Below are positions 13,180 to 24,574 of a stretch of DNA of 64,000 bases, in pieces. Numbering within the stretch: the first letter of the stretch is position 1; each line of letters starts with the position of its first letter. Both the position numbers and the translations under genes were made by a program. Source of the stretch: Archegozetes longisetosus (Eukaryota; Arthropoda; Arachnida; Sarcoptiformes; Trhypochthoniidae); contig JAEMBT020000007.1 in assembly GCA_018873245.2 (NCBI GenBank), positions 9,059,129 to 9,123,128 on the forward strand, written 5' to 3'. Below the pieces are notes generated by a model. That model saw only the letters and a list, made by a program, of their open reading frames with translations, was not told the DNA's origin and made no database searches.

Positions 13180-14070
13180 TTTATTCAGCGTAAAGTAAAA
13201 ATAGAATTCGAAATATGTTCGTGAAATAATTTGAATTTATTAGTGAGCAAAGCATAGCTTTACAAATGTAAATTCTCATGATCGCTTCACTCAAAGTCAT
13301 ATCAATAGTCTTCCTCTTCACAGTAATAAGAATCTCTAAGACTTTCTGTATAAAGGGTACAGCGCTTAGCAGTAAATACGCAATTCTTGTTTGATAATCC
13401 AACCTCTGTTCAGCGAATCTTCACTTTCATCTGATATTTTCTTAACTTGTATTCTACTGGAGAATTCAAAAAACGGTTATTTGAGAACAGTCTCTTCTTT
13501 CCTATTGTTTTTTTCGGTCATATTTGAGCTTTTTTCCAGTCAGTTCATCGGAGCCAGAATTTCACATTCAAAAGGATTCTTGGATCAACCGAACTCTTTA
13601 ATCAGCACTCCATTACTGAACTATCCATCTGATGTGAAGTTGAGCTCATATGATATTTTCATGGGATTAACACTTCGAACAACTTTGATGTTGACGAGTA
13701 TCGGTTCATCGTATTCTTCAATCAAATTCCAAATCCTTTGACTAGTTTTGAGAACTTCAAGTTAGGACTGAAGAGTACGTCTGATTTTAGTAACCATCAA
13801 ATCTTATTCTTATTTGTTTTGATCTGTCTTCTAGTTCGTAGACTCCATTTGCGATTTTACTTTCAAATATTGACGCATATTTGCTCTCATACTTCTGTTC
13901 CGATTTGTAAATATCATTCAATTGTTCATCAATCTTGAACTTTCCTGATTGTAGTTCTTTGAAAACATTGACTCGTCTTTAGAAGGCTGCCTGAAGTCTA
14001 CTATGACTCGATAAGTTACCAATAGTTTGTTTGGAGCCACGACTAGAACCGTTTGAATCACATTCTTGTT
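13180..14070 (-). pseudogene. Decayed coding fragment, family not recognised
   Basis: Several stretches read like protein on the minus strand but in different frames and interrupted. One gives FKELQSGKFKIDEQLNDIYK and runs on to RIRFDGY (about 13978-13790). One upstream of it gives VLVVAPNKLLVTYRVIVDF. One downstream gives ILVNIKVVRSVNPMKISYEL. The second and third share a similar spacing of hydrophobic residues around N-x-x-x-Y, as if a domain were repeated. I do not recognise the family; a SEA-like extracellular module is only a guess. The amino-acid composition is more protein-like than in the surrounding A+T-rich noise, but no splice sites rescue a continuous gene. Chance open frames remain possible. 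Confidence 0.3.
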
Positions 14071-16524
14071 AACTGGTTATTTTTGAAGATATTACTAATC
14101 TAAAAAAATACTCCTAAAAATGGATCCAACTTTTCTTAAAAACAATGAAAGTTATGAAAAAGTGTTGGTTAGGTGTTAAGAGAACGTTGTAGAACTATAT
14201 ATTCTGAATTGAATAGAATTTCTTACAGCAAAGTTTTAAAGTTTTGGTAGTACGTGCCTTCATATTATATGATTACTTACATATTTTTGTTGTTAGTAAC
14301 AAAAAACCATATGTTTTAAATCTAACAGAATTGTGTCTGCAAAGATTTCAATAAAAAGCTATCGATCAAAGATATCGATTAAGTTGACAATTGTAAAAAC
14401 TTTCGAGAGCTCTCAAATTAGATGCCACTCAAGCCTAACCTTCAGGTTAAACCTAAAGTGGTATTAGAAAACTAATACCAAATAATAAAGTTTTATGTAT
14501 TTACATATCATATTAGGCTTGTAAACACCGTTTTATATTACGTTATATTTAGTTTAATGCTGCAATAATAGGTTTCATTCAATTTTTTGTAGTTAAATCA
14601 ATAATTGTTTGTTGGAAAAGTCTCTGAGTCAGTTTGAGAGTCTAAGTTGTAACACTAGACGGCAGCTCCTCTTTCCATTTGATCCATTCAATTGAACAAA
14701 AAACTTTTGGTCTCTTCACAAATAGATTCAATTTATTATTATGACGAGTTGTGTTTGAAATTTCACGTTTTCCGATCGATTCATTATTCATATTATGCAT
14801 TTTTATTAGCGTTTGTAAGTTTGTATGATAGTATCGGACCAGTTATGGCGTAACTAATCCCAAAATCAAAGATGTCAATCATCCATTAGGCTATAGTGAG
14901 CATTATATAGTGCGAAATATCTGCTCTTTGGTGGGGACAGGGATTAAAAGCAATGATCAAAAGGCTGCACAGTAGAGCGAGCGTTAAATTAACAAATTTC
15001 AAATATACAGCTTTTGTCGGTTTGGCATTTGATGGCCGATGTTGTTACCAAACTTTGATAAGATATTGTTCAAATTTTGACTTATTGTCCAGATGTCGAC
15101 ATTATGAAAAAGTGTCAAATTCAACATGGTTTGTACAAGAACTTTCGATTTTAATAACTATGCAGTTCAGAGAAAGTTGGACAGAGAGTTCAGGCAAAGT
15201 TGGACAGAGAGTTAGTTCGATCAGTCATCACTCAAAAGCTGCGATTCAGCACTATTAAAGTGCAAAAAAGTGTAAGCAGCTTGTGTTCAGCAGTTCTACA
15301 AGCTCTCGATTTTCAATTTTTTCCTCAGCTTCAATTACTCAACTGGAATGAGCCCTACGCTGGACTTTCCGCTTTTCTTTACATCATAATGTCGAGCGAT
15401 TATGAGTTTGCCTACAATTGACTACGTGTGTCACAGCTGTACCCAAAAAGTTTTAAGTCTAAAGTATAATTTATACCACTAAAAATATCATTTCAACTCA
15501 AATTTTATCCTATTTTTCTTCTTCTATCTTTCTTAAAACGTTCAAATTCTAATTAATTTACTTTCATCTTCTGTTGATTGACTCGAATTTGAGAAAATGT
15601 ATTCGATTTTGGTTGTTTGCTTTCAAACATTTCGAGATATTGACTTTAGTGACTTTGTAATCGAAATGAATTACAGATTCAGTATTGTTCCAAAACATGA
15701 TGCCTACTTAGACCAAGTGAAAACTGCAATCTGGTCAGCAAGTTTCTTGTTTTTTACTATCAATTCTTTGTGAAACGTTGGATTGTTTTTAATATCATGA
15801 GAAACGAAGTTTTCAATAATGAAATAATTATTGAATATTCAAATGGTTCCATAAGATATGCCTGAATGGAGTCTATTGAACCTAAGTTAGAAATAGTATT
15901 GAGTTATCTCTAGATAATGAATGACATAAAAGTTAAGAAAAATTCGAAATATGTCAGTCTAGGATTGTAATAATACTTTTGGTTCTCTTCGTTTAAACTA
16001 TTAGATGAGGACAAGAAAAACGTTTTTGGCATAACAAAACAGTAATGCTATATCTATTACTACCGTAATTGCTATTGTTTTGCGTGTATTTACTCAGTCA
16101 CGAAAAATGGATAGAATCAGATCTAGAAAGTTAATTATTAGTGGTATATCTACATCAAACTAAAGTTAATTACTTTGTCTCATGTCAAACCAGTCTCTAT
16201 TTAAAGTTTAATTAAAAAACCTTATTTCAATCTTGTATTCCATTTGAGCGGCTTTTATCTTAAAAGAAATAACAATTAGTCTTTACATAACTTAATGATA
16301 ACAACTTTACGAACACTGTCAATGTTGGTGATCACTAGTCCTATCGACATTTTTTCAAATTGCAGGAAATCAACATCGAATGACAGCATCACAAAACAAG
16401 TAGTTTTTATCAGATAGAAATGTTCACATTTGAGATATTGTGACAGTTCTCAAGTCAGTCACATGAGTGACATGCACTATATAATGAAAAGAAAAAAGGA
16501 AATAATTACAAGACGGTGACAAAG

Positions 16525-16610
16525 CTAGATAGTGGCGAGGCCAGATAGTACCTTAGCCAGTTAGTGCCTTAGCCAGTTAGTGCCTTAGTCAGATACTGCC
16601 TTAGCCAGAT
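16525..16610. repeat. Minisatellite, ~18-bp unit
   Basis: About five diverged copies of a unit like GTGCCTTAGCCAGTTA lie in direct orientation. Confidence 0.8.
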
Positions 16611-16882
16611 TGCAAGTACAGCAGAACTGATACAATAATAGATAACAAAACAATATCTGTATTCTACTTTTTAATGCATCATAATCGCCATAAATTACCC
16701 ATAAATCATGACTTAAAGCAACATATTTCAAGTTTATTTAACTCCTTCATTAGTGACATATAATCCATGCGTTTAGTCACTGTTGTAAGTGATATGTATT
16801 AGTGATAAGAAGATCATAACAAAACACAATGAATTAGTGCTTGTTATTCAGAATCAATTTAGCCATTCGTCAAATAATAGCT

Positions 16883-16884
<2 letters not shown>

Positions 16885-16916
<32 letters not shown>
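16885..16916. repeat. (GA)n microsatellite
   Basis: A perfect GA run of about 30 bases. Confidence 0.9.
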
Positions 16917-16917
<1 letters not shown>

Positions 16918-17257
16918 TGAACACCCCCTGTGCGCGTAAATAACTGATTACATGCCTTACATCAATGATCAATATCAGGGGTGCCATCAGTAATATGACA
17001 GTAAGAATAAGAATAAGAGTAGCACTAAAATGAAGATTCTATGCATCGGATTATTTCTTACTAAAACTGGCAGGAAATCCCTAACTTCAAAATTGACACA
17101 ATAATAAATCTTTGTGAGGCCTAATAGAAGAGACGAGTATTAGAGACGACAGCCTGGTATGTGGTCACCAACAGAATGAAAGTGGCGAATCTCAAACTAA
17201 GGCCTTAGGTATCGTATATCGTCGCCTAAGAGTTGATTTACTCGAACAGAGTAGTCA

Positions 17258-17372
17258 AAGCAATGCAATGAAGACTAGTGCAGAGCAATGCGGGCCAATG
17301 CAGGCCAATGCAGACCAATGCAAACTAATGCAAACCAATGCAATGCAAGCCAATCCAAGCCAATGCCAACCA
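17258..17372. repeat. Minisatellite, ~10-bp unit (CCAATGCARG)
   Basis: About ten units of the type CCAATGCAAG, CCAATGCAGA and CTAATGCAAA run in tandem. The unit happens to contain CCAAT and ATGCAAA, sequences that can bind NF-Y and POU factors in other contexts; that is a coincidence until shown otherwise. Confidence 0.8.
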
Positions 17373-17856
17373 AAACAAACTGTTTTTCTACGGAATTAGT
17401 GATTCAGACTCGTCAATGACACACTAGTTAAATACGTTTGTACACATGCTTTTCTCATGTCTTACACTTATATATATTTTTTGTGAAAGAATTTTCAAGT
17501 TAAGCCTCAGTGTCGAGTTAAAACGCGTTGGTTCACTAAATTATGAATGCTGTGAATGCTATCGCGAATCAATGTCGTCTTCACCCCGAATGTCATTTAT
17601 TACAATTAAAATTGAGAAGCACTAAAAGCAGCTGCAACTCAAGAAAGTGTCATGTCAATAGGGCTCCATTCTATCCATTCTCACCCTTATTAATGCACAG
17701 ACCCTTACATTCCAACTATACTTCAAATAGTAATTACTGCTTAACGAGCTCGCAGCCAACTTCAGTCCTACCAATAATATATTTACCAAAATATTTGTGT
17801 TATGCCATATTCTCTTGGAAAACTAAACATAGATATATGAAAATATTAGAGGACCA

Positions 17857-17910
17857 GTGCTATAAAGTGCTATCCTTAATTGGAATAACATAGATAGCAC
17901 TCTATAGCAC
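17857..17910. repeat. Dispersed hairpin repeat, copy 2
   Basis: The left arm GTGCTATAAAGTGCTATCCT pairs with the right arm ATAGATAGCACTCTATAGCAC. The two arms match over about 18 bases with one mismatch next to the loop AATTGGAATAAC. That loop is the reverse complement of the loop type in the copies at 1207 and 31545, so this copy is inverted. It is followed directly by a tandem array built from its own right arm. Confidence 0.75.
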
Positions 17911-17950
17911 TTTATACCACTTTATAGCACTCTATAGCACTTCATAGCAC
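17901..17950. repeat. 10-bp tandem array derived from a hairpin arm
   Basis: Five units of the form TCTATAGCAC, TTTATACCAC, TTTATAGCAC, TCTATAGCAC and TTCATAGCAC follow head to tail. The first is the terminal ten bases of hairpin copy 2, so the array seems to have grown from it. Confidence 0.8.
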
Positions 17951-19862
17951 TTATCCCACCATATGTTCACTTCACTCTAAACTTGATCTCTAATTATCAG
18001 ATCAGACTCGTTTCAATGTGAATAGCTCTAAACAATTTGATGTGGTTAATTAGATTATCATATTGATTAACACGCTTTCATATTTGTAAATTACATGACT
18101 CCTTCATTTATTAGTTTTTTCATTTATTACTCATATATATATCTGAGTCTAATCTAAATTCTTATCATCTATTCATTTATCAATTATTTCGCTGTTTCCT
18201 TTTAAATTTGATTTATTTTAACATAATCTCATATTTTTGTTTAATGCTCAAATCACATTTTGATCGACAGAAATATGCTTTGAAGCTACTCTCCAATCGA
18301 ATATATTGATTAGTTTTATTTATGCCTTTTTTACATCTGTTCTGTTATACATTATAAAATATTCAATATTGCTTTACGACAAGCATTCATAGGAGTTGTA
18401 TTTTATCATTTTTATGGTTCAAAAATATTAAACCATAACTTTGGAGTTAATCAAACATTTATTTGAGCTCAAATGGATAAGCGATTCGAATGTAAAGTTG
18501 TGCAAACCAACCAAATCCGATTTTAAGCTACAAACTATTTCAAACATTTATTCTAACAATCTTCATTAGCCCACTTAACTTATAATTTATTTTCAATTTG
18601 TAATTTCTCTTTATGAAATACTCTTTTCTCATTGTTTCAGCTTCTTTTGGTGAATTACCATTTAATTAATTAATTTGATGTTATAATAGATTATTCGAAT
18701 GAATAATTTGAATTTTACATAAATGCTAAACTTTCGGATTTGTTGTCATTCAAATGTATTGAAGTTTACCAAATAATCAATTATTGGCTCATTTGATCAA
18801 AATGCAGAACTGAATCGTTTATGTGAAATCTCTCGTCCATTAACCCATTTTTGTTTAGATTGATTGTACTTAATGTGAAACTTTGCAAATAAATGCAGAA
18901 TTAGTTCGACATTTATTATACACTAATGCGCGACATAGTGATATTTTTACGGTTGCCATCTGTTCCGTTCTCTACTGTCCGAGTGATAAACGTCCAGATT
19001 GTCTAATGGTCTGAGGGGTTTAGGATTGAGACAAACAAGAAGTCGAGCCAATCAATTTGGTTTAGATCAGTTTGGGTTTTGTGTTTGATGGTTTAATTTG
19101 GTTAGACTTTTCTAGACTTATTAATTCGTTAGTCATTCTAAGGGATGATCATGCTGCATTGGTCCAGCTGCATATGAGTTTGCAATTAAAAAATTTGAAC
19201 CATTTAATCTGTAATATAAAAAACCGTCGAGTGTAACCAATATTAATAGATATATTTATTTCATATTAGAATTGAGCTCTTTATCTCCATTGCCTTTTTA
19301 TATTGATCCTCTGTTCGGTCTTTTCATTCGTTAATAAATAATAAATTCACTAAACCTCAAACAGTTTGAAATTCACTATCTTTGCAATACTGGCAGAAAA
19401 TTTATTAATTAATCAAACCTGTGTTATGTAATGTTTTAATGCAATTTATCTTTAATGGACAAAAATTGACCGCAACCAAGCAATCATTCCTGACAAGCTT
19501 TGACTAGAAGCACAATAATTTAGTTTAGAAAATAGAAAATTAATTTTCTGACTGAACAATTTGCAAAAGATTGAATTTTAAATATGATTAAAAAGTGAAG
19601 AAATTAAAGATATGAACATTGAGTGACCCATTATCTCGTTTTGATAATTGTTAAATGAAAATCGAAGTCATGACAAGACACATGAGGCCATTCGCCCAAT
19701 TTTAATCTATTTTTTTCGCTCTAACTCTGTTAAAAAGTGATCAGAGGAAAGTATATAAGATTAAACTGGAAAGTGTTAGCCCTAAAAATGCTAGCGTACA
19801 AGAGATTTGATGGTGAATGGAAAAATTGGTATTAAATAATTGGATTGAGAAGGAAATGTACT

Positions 19863-19894
19863 GTAGTAGTAGTAGTAGTAGAAGTGGTAGTAGA
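19863..19894. repeat. (GTA)n microsatellite
   Basis: An imperfect GTA/TAG run of about ten triplets, with GAA and GTG interruptions. Confidence 0.8.
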
Positions 19895-22614
19895 AAGAGT
19901 AAGGAATGATCGCTGAAATCATGGTAACATGGTTGAGTTAGAAGTTAGGAATTAAGCAAATTGGAGTTTATTTTTCACGCTACTTGACATATCTACTAAA
20001 TATCATAAACTCACGCAACATTCCAGGTTATCATTTATTTAAGCTCTAGTATATAATTTTTCTGCATCAATATCTCGCAAACTTGCTTTACATCGCACAA
20101 AATAAATTGAAAAATAACTGAGAAAATTGCTTGCAAAAATTGCTCTGGCAACACTACATATGTCCCATTTTTAAATCTTAGATAAATTCTACTTAGGAAT
20201 CAATTATAACTATTTCTTTCGATTCCTAAACTATAGTCTCATTCACGATTTCATTAATTTATCTCATTATTGAATAACATTCATTTGTTTGATAATTGTA
20301 TTTGTTTTCATTTAAAATTGATTTCATTCTAAATAGTTTAGTGAAAAGTTAACAAACTTTAGTTTGAAATGTTTTAGTCTATAGCAATTTAACCCATTGT
20401 CTCATGTATTTTAGCTGAAGCATAAATTGTTGAATTATCTTTAAATAAACCAAAAGTACCACATTATTTTTATCGCAGAATATATAACAGATAAGAATTG
20501 ATCCTTCGAGTTGGTAGAATTGTACAGGATAGGTGTCAATCCTTTTTTACGAAGCAGTCAATGCCATTAAATTTGATGAACGGCTCAACTGTTATTAAAA
20601 ATAAAACTGAGAGCTAGTGAGACAGAACCTGATGATCAAACTGCTATATCTGAACTTGATTAACTAGCTGGATTTTATTTCTTATTAACAGCACATTCCC
20701 TGATTCAAATATTTGAGATTATCTTTGATTTGGTAAACAAATTTCTTGTCAAACAGATGTAAAACATTGAAACTTTGAAACATTGAAACTTTTAAAGCTG
20801 TATCAAATGAAATAATAGATATAAAGAAGAGTTTGCCTTGAAATAAATAATTGAACAGTGTCATTATGATATGGTTTTGGCATATTTTTTCAACAGCGAA
20901 TGCGGGCACACATTGAGAATATATGAGAGATATGACTAATTGTTCATTAGAACCCGTACTGAGTTTTGATTTGCACCCAAAAATTGCAAAACCAAAATAT
21001 TCTTATGTAAACACAAATAACTTTGCTTTCAAGATGAATTGATTAATTTATTGAAAATCACTTGAAATTTATTAAAATTTCAAATGAGCCACAAAATGGA
21101 ATGCTTGCAAGATTTGAACAGCTGATAAGGTCTGAGTTAAAATTAACAAATCTATTATTAATGATTCAAACGCTCCAATGTTTCATCACATTTGGCACTT
21201 GTGGCTAAAATCCATCAACATTTAAATTGAGGTCAAGTTATCGCTATTTTATAGGTTTTAGTTTCAATCCTAACTAATTTACTGCTTCAAGTGGATTATT
21301 ATTGATTTTAAGCTATCGCTTTTTCTATTATTCAATTTTTGATTTGATATGCTCAACTTTTCCTCATATTGTGAATTGAACTCATTTATAACCTTTGATC
21401 GTATTATTCTCTAATCATCATTTCGGTCATCCTACTCATTAGAATAATCACAGAATAAATGGCTAAACATGCATATTTTACAGATTTTCATAAACAGTTT
21501 TCTACTTATGAGATACTTTGAAAGCTTTGAAAGATTACATTATCATGAATTTAACTGTAGATAAGCAGTTTTGTTTGATGAAAAATAGTGTTAAAGACAA
21601 CAGATTGAACTAATTTTTATGAATAAATACTTTATGTAACAAGCATTAACAATAGGTCGGAGTTTGTTATCTAAACTAAAATGTCGAGTTGATTAGAGAG
21701 GGGGTCCATTAAATTGAATGGCGTTTTATGAAAATAACTCAATCTTACAGATAATTGAAGTCATATTATCCAAAATAGTGATAATTTAACAGCTAATCAT
21801 TTCATATTTTACGTAATGTAAATGTTTATTTTTTGGACACAAGTTTTATTGTTTCAAACCTTTAGTATCAGTAAAGATATTAAAATTATCTTACGTTTTG
21901 ATTTCGAAATTTTTCAATCAACTGTTTCGCATTAATTTGCGTCAAATATCATCAATGTTAAGTGAGAGTCACTACTGAATATCTATTAATATGTCAAAAG
22001 CTATGGAGTATTAATTTGAGGTAAATTATTCTACATTTAGTGCAATAATATATGCGTTCATTTAAATCAGCTATATCACATTGATTTAAAAGCAAGTTTG
22101 CCCGTTAAGCTCTAATACAAATTAAGTCATATAAAACTTTATGAATAAATAACTTAATTCTCTTTTCAATGCGATATTCAATAACTTTTTATGCCAAATT
22201 AATTGTCAAACTTTTTGGGTATAATATTACAAGGCTTTAGCTACTAGAGTATCAAGTATAGCTTTTATTTTTTCGTCCTTTCCCTTAGGCTTTGCTTTTA
22301 GTTCATATATTCTATTAGTTATCCATTGTGCACAAAATTTACCTTAAGTTTCACTTTAATAAAAAATCTCAAAGAATCGATGTTTCAGTTGAATATTAAG
22401 TGGATTTTCATCAGTTAAAAACTTAAACTTTAAAATAATTAAGATTTAAGGGGAAAAGGATTGCTCGAGAATATAAATGGAGAAATAGAGGCACTTTTAC
22501 GGCATGTCTTAATTTCTATTAATCTGTCCATAATATCTTATTTTGTTGATAGGATGAAATAGAAGTGTTTCTCTTGAGTCTTATCTTTAGAGATTATATA
22601 AGAAAAGTTTTAAA

Positions 22615-23052
22615 CCTCTTTTTTGCGGACCACTAATGATTAGCGAATATATCTAAAGAGGTCCGGGAAACATTTTTAAAAACAATTACAAGTCGTTCGC
22701 AGGAGAATAAATTCATTTTCAACTAATTATCTAACTGAGTAGAAATTTAATTAAACAACTTTAACTCTACAACTTTTTAATTGCCTGAATTTTTTACGCT
22801 TAAACTTAAATAAGAGTAAACTACTCTATGATTTTCCAATTTAAGTCTCAGTCAAATTCTTTTAGAATGTCACTCATTAGTTAATTAGAATATTCAGAAC
22901 ATTCAGAATATTATTTCAATTTATAGTTAGGATTTGAAGATTAATTCAATTGATTAATGGAATTGTTCAGTATTGCGCAGACTATGATAAACTATTAAGG
23001 AAAGTTTGTAATTTAAGTTTGCGATTGAAAGTGGTCCGCAAAAAGTAAAGAG
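22615..23052. repeat. Inverted pair of ~20-bp repeats around ~400 bp
   Basis: CCTCTTTTTTGCGGACCACT at 22615-22634 is nearly the reverse complement of AGTGGTCCGCAAAAAGTAAA at 23030-23049, with fifteen identical bases in the core. This could be an element of about 440 bp with terminal inverted repeats, or two hAT-type ends (CAGTGGTCCGCA-like) facing away from each other. I found no target-site duplication in either reading, and nothing between them codes for protein. Confidence 0.4.
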
Positions 23053-24391
23053 TTGAATACGAGAAAGTATTAATGCACTTTAATAACATAGGTACTTCAT
23101 TACGAATATTGTTGCAAATTGACATCGCTTTACTTCCAGCAAAATGGCTCCTATTTTCAATTTATACTTAACATTTTCCATGTCATCAATCAATATTTGA
23201 TATTCTGAATAATTTCCTAAAATTCATTATTTGCAACCTGCAGTTTTGCATAACTACTAGAATCAGTTAATATGTTCAACATTATACCCTTAGAAAACTT
23301 TTCGATTCAATGCTTATGTGGTAGACCCTAGATGAGCAAAATTGATTGATTCTTTGCAAACCGATTAGGTTGCCTTTGTTTGTGTTGTAAGCAGAATTAA
23401 GTAAAATTTTGAATAATCAGGCGAAAAATCAATTTTTCGTGAAGCATATTAATAAAAGTTACGCCATAGTTACCTGCAGTCAATACGAATTGATTGCAAG
23501 ATTATTATGAATAACATCTAAACAAGAAATTGATGGTATTGATGGGTAAAAGGAATAATATAAGAATATGTTTGATTGTTTGACTGAAATGATGATGTTG
23601 TTTAGATGGATAGATAGATAGAGAGAAATGGTTTATTTTTCCACTTGTTAGCCATATATGCCATTTGTCTTTGTCAAAAGAAGACATACAAAACTGAAAC
23701 AATAAATAATAACAAAGTCATAATAATATATATTTTGGTGATGTGTGTTGTTGGATTATATATAAGTTTGCATTATTACAAAGTTGATTGCGATTCTATG
23801 CATATGAGTGGTTGAGCTCATATATTAATGTAATACATATTTGCACACAAAACAATACAAATATTGTACGGATCAAACTAAATGAATATACTATCAGAGA
23901 AATAAAGTGAATTGCAATTAATAGCAAGGAAAAGGCGGATTTCCTTTGCCTGCTCGACCCCCTTAGTGTCCCCCCGCGTGTCCCCCATCAGAATGAAACA
24001 ACATGAATTTGGCACAATGAGTGAACCAACTATTGTCTGGCGATTGGATGCTCGTTAATGGTAGTTTCTATGAAACATGCCATTCCTAGACGGTTAGGCT
24101 CACGCCCAAGTGGTGGAGTTTGCTAGAGTGATATGGTAGTAGGAATGGGTACTCGTGGAACATCAATCAAGGGAGCAAAAATGCAGGAATAGAGCTGATG
24201 GTTGGTGTTGGGTTATTGATCCCCCAAACATTAGGACTGAGTGTAAAGCCAATACATTAGTCCCAATACATTAGACTGAGTGTTAATGTTGCAGTAGTGC
24301 AACATTCGATGTAGTGCTTGTGTATTTGTGAGTGGTGTGCACTTTAATCCCATGTAAGAATTAAAGAAAGACATTTGTTAACTTGTTGGTG

Positions 24392-24402
24392 TATATATAT
24401 AA
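24392..24402 (+). promoter_or_regulatory. Candidate TATA box of the araucan-type gene
   Basis: TATATATATAAC lies about 180 bases before the chosen start codon, in the only region near the gene with some relief from A+T bias downstream. TATA-like runs are common in this DNA, so this is weak. Confidence 0.3.
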
Positions 24403-24574
24403 CTATAATATATCAACCTGACTATAAGGTACCACTAAATTTACGCGAGCGCACTAAACAACTACAAGTGCTCCTCTAAATACCTCCAAACTTCACATTC
24501 ATGATAACGCCAACCATTCTGTGCAATAACTCGCTATCATTTCTGATAAACTTGATTGTACTAAATCTATTTTG

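Larger units (their letters stand above)
9308..24574. other. About 15 kb gene-poor region upstream of the araucan-type gene
   Basis: No intact gene is recognisable on either strand. The block holds the repeats listed separately (11251, 11592, 12312, 16525, 16885, 17258, 17857-17950, 19863), a decayed minus-strand coding fragment near 13.2-14.1 kb, and an inverted pair of short repeats at 22615 and 23030. The left edge must contain the PEDS1 promoter and the right edge the promoter of the homeobox gene. Iroquois genes in flies and vertebrates are controlled by distant enhancers, so this is a natural place for them, but I cannot point to individual enhancers by eye. Confidence 0.6.

Noticed and set aside
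14953-15421. Two overlapping plus-strand open frames of 101 and 73 codons
   Set aside because: The second contains LLNWNEPYAGLSAFLYIIMS, which looks protein-like, but I recognise no family and no splice structure connects the frames.
17543-17893. 116-codon ATG-started open frame on the plus strand
   Set aside because: No recognisable domain. The composition looks random, and its 3' end runs into hairpin repeat copy 2, so it is probably a chance frame.
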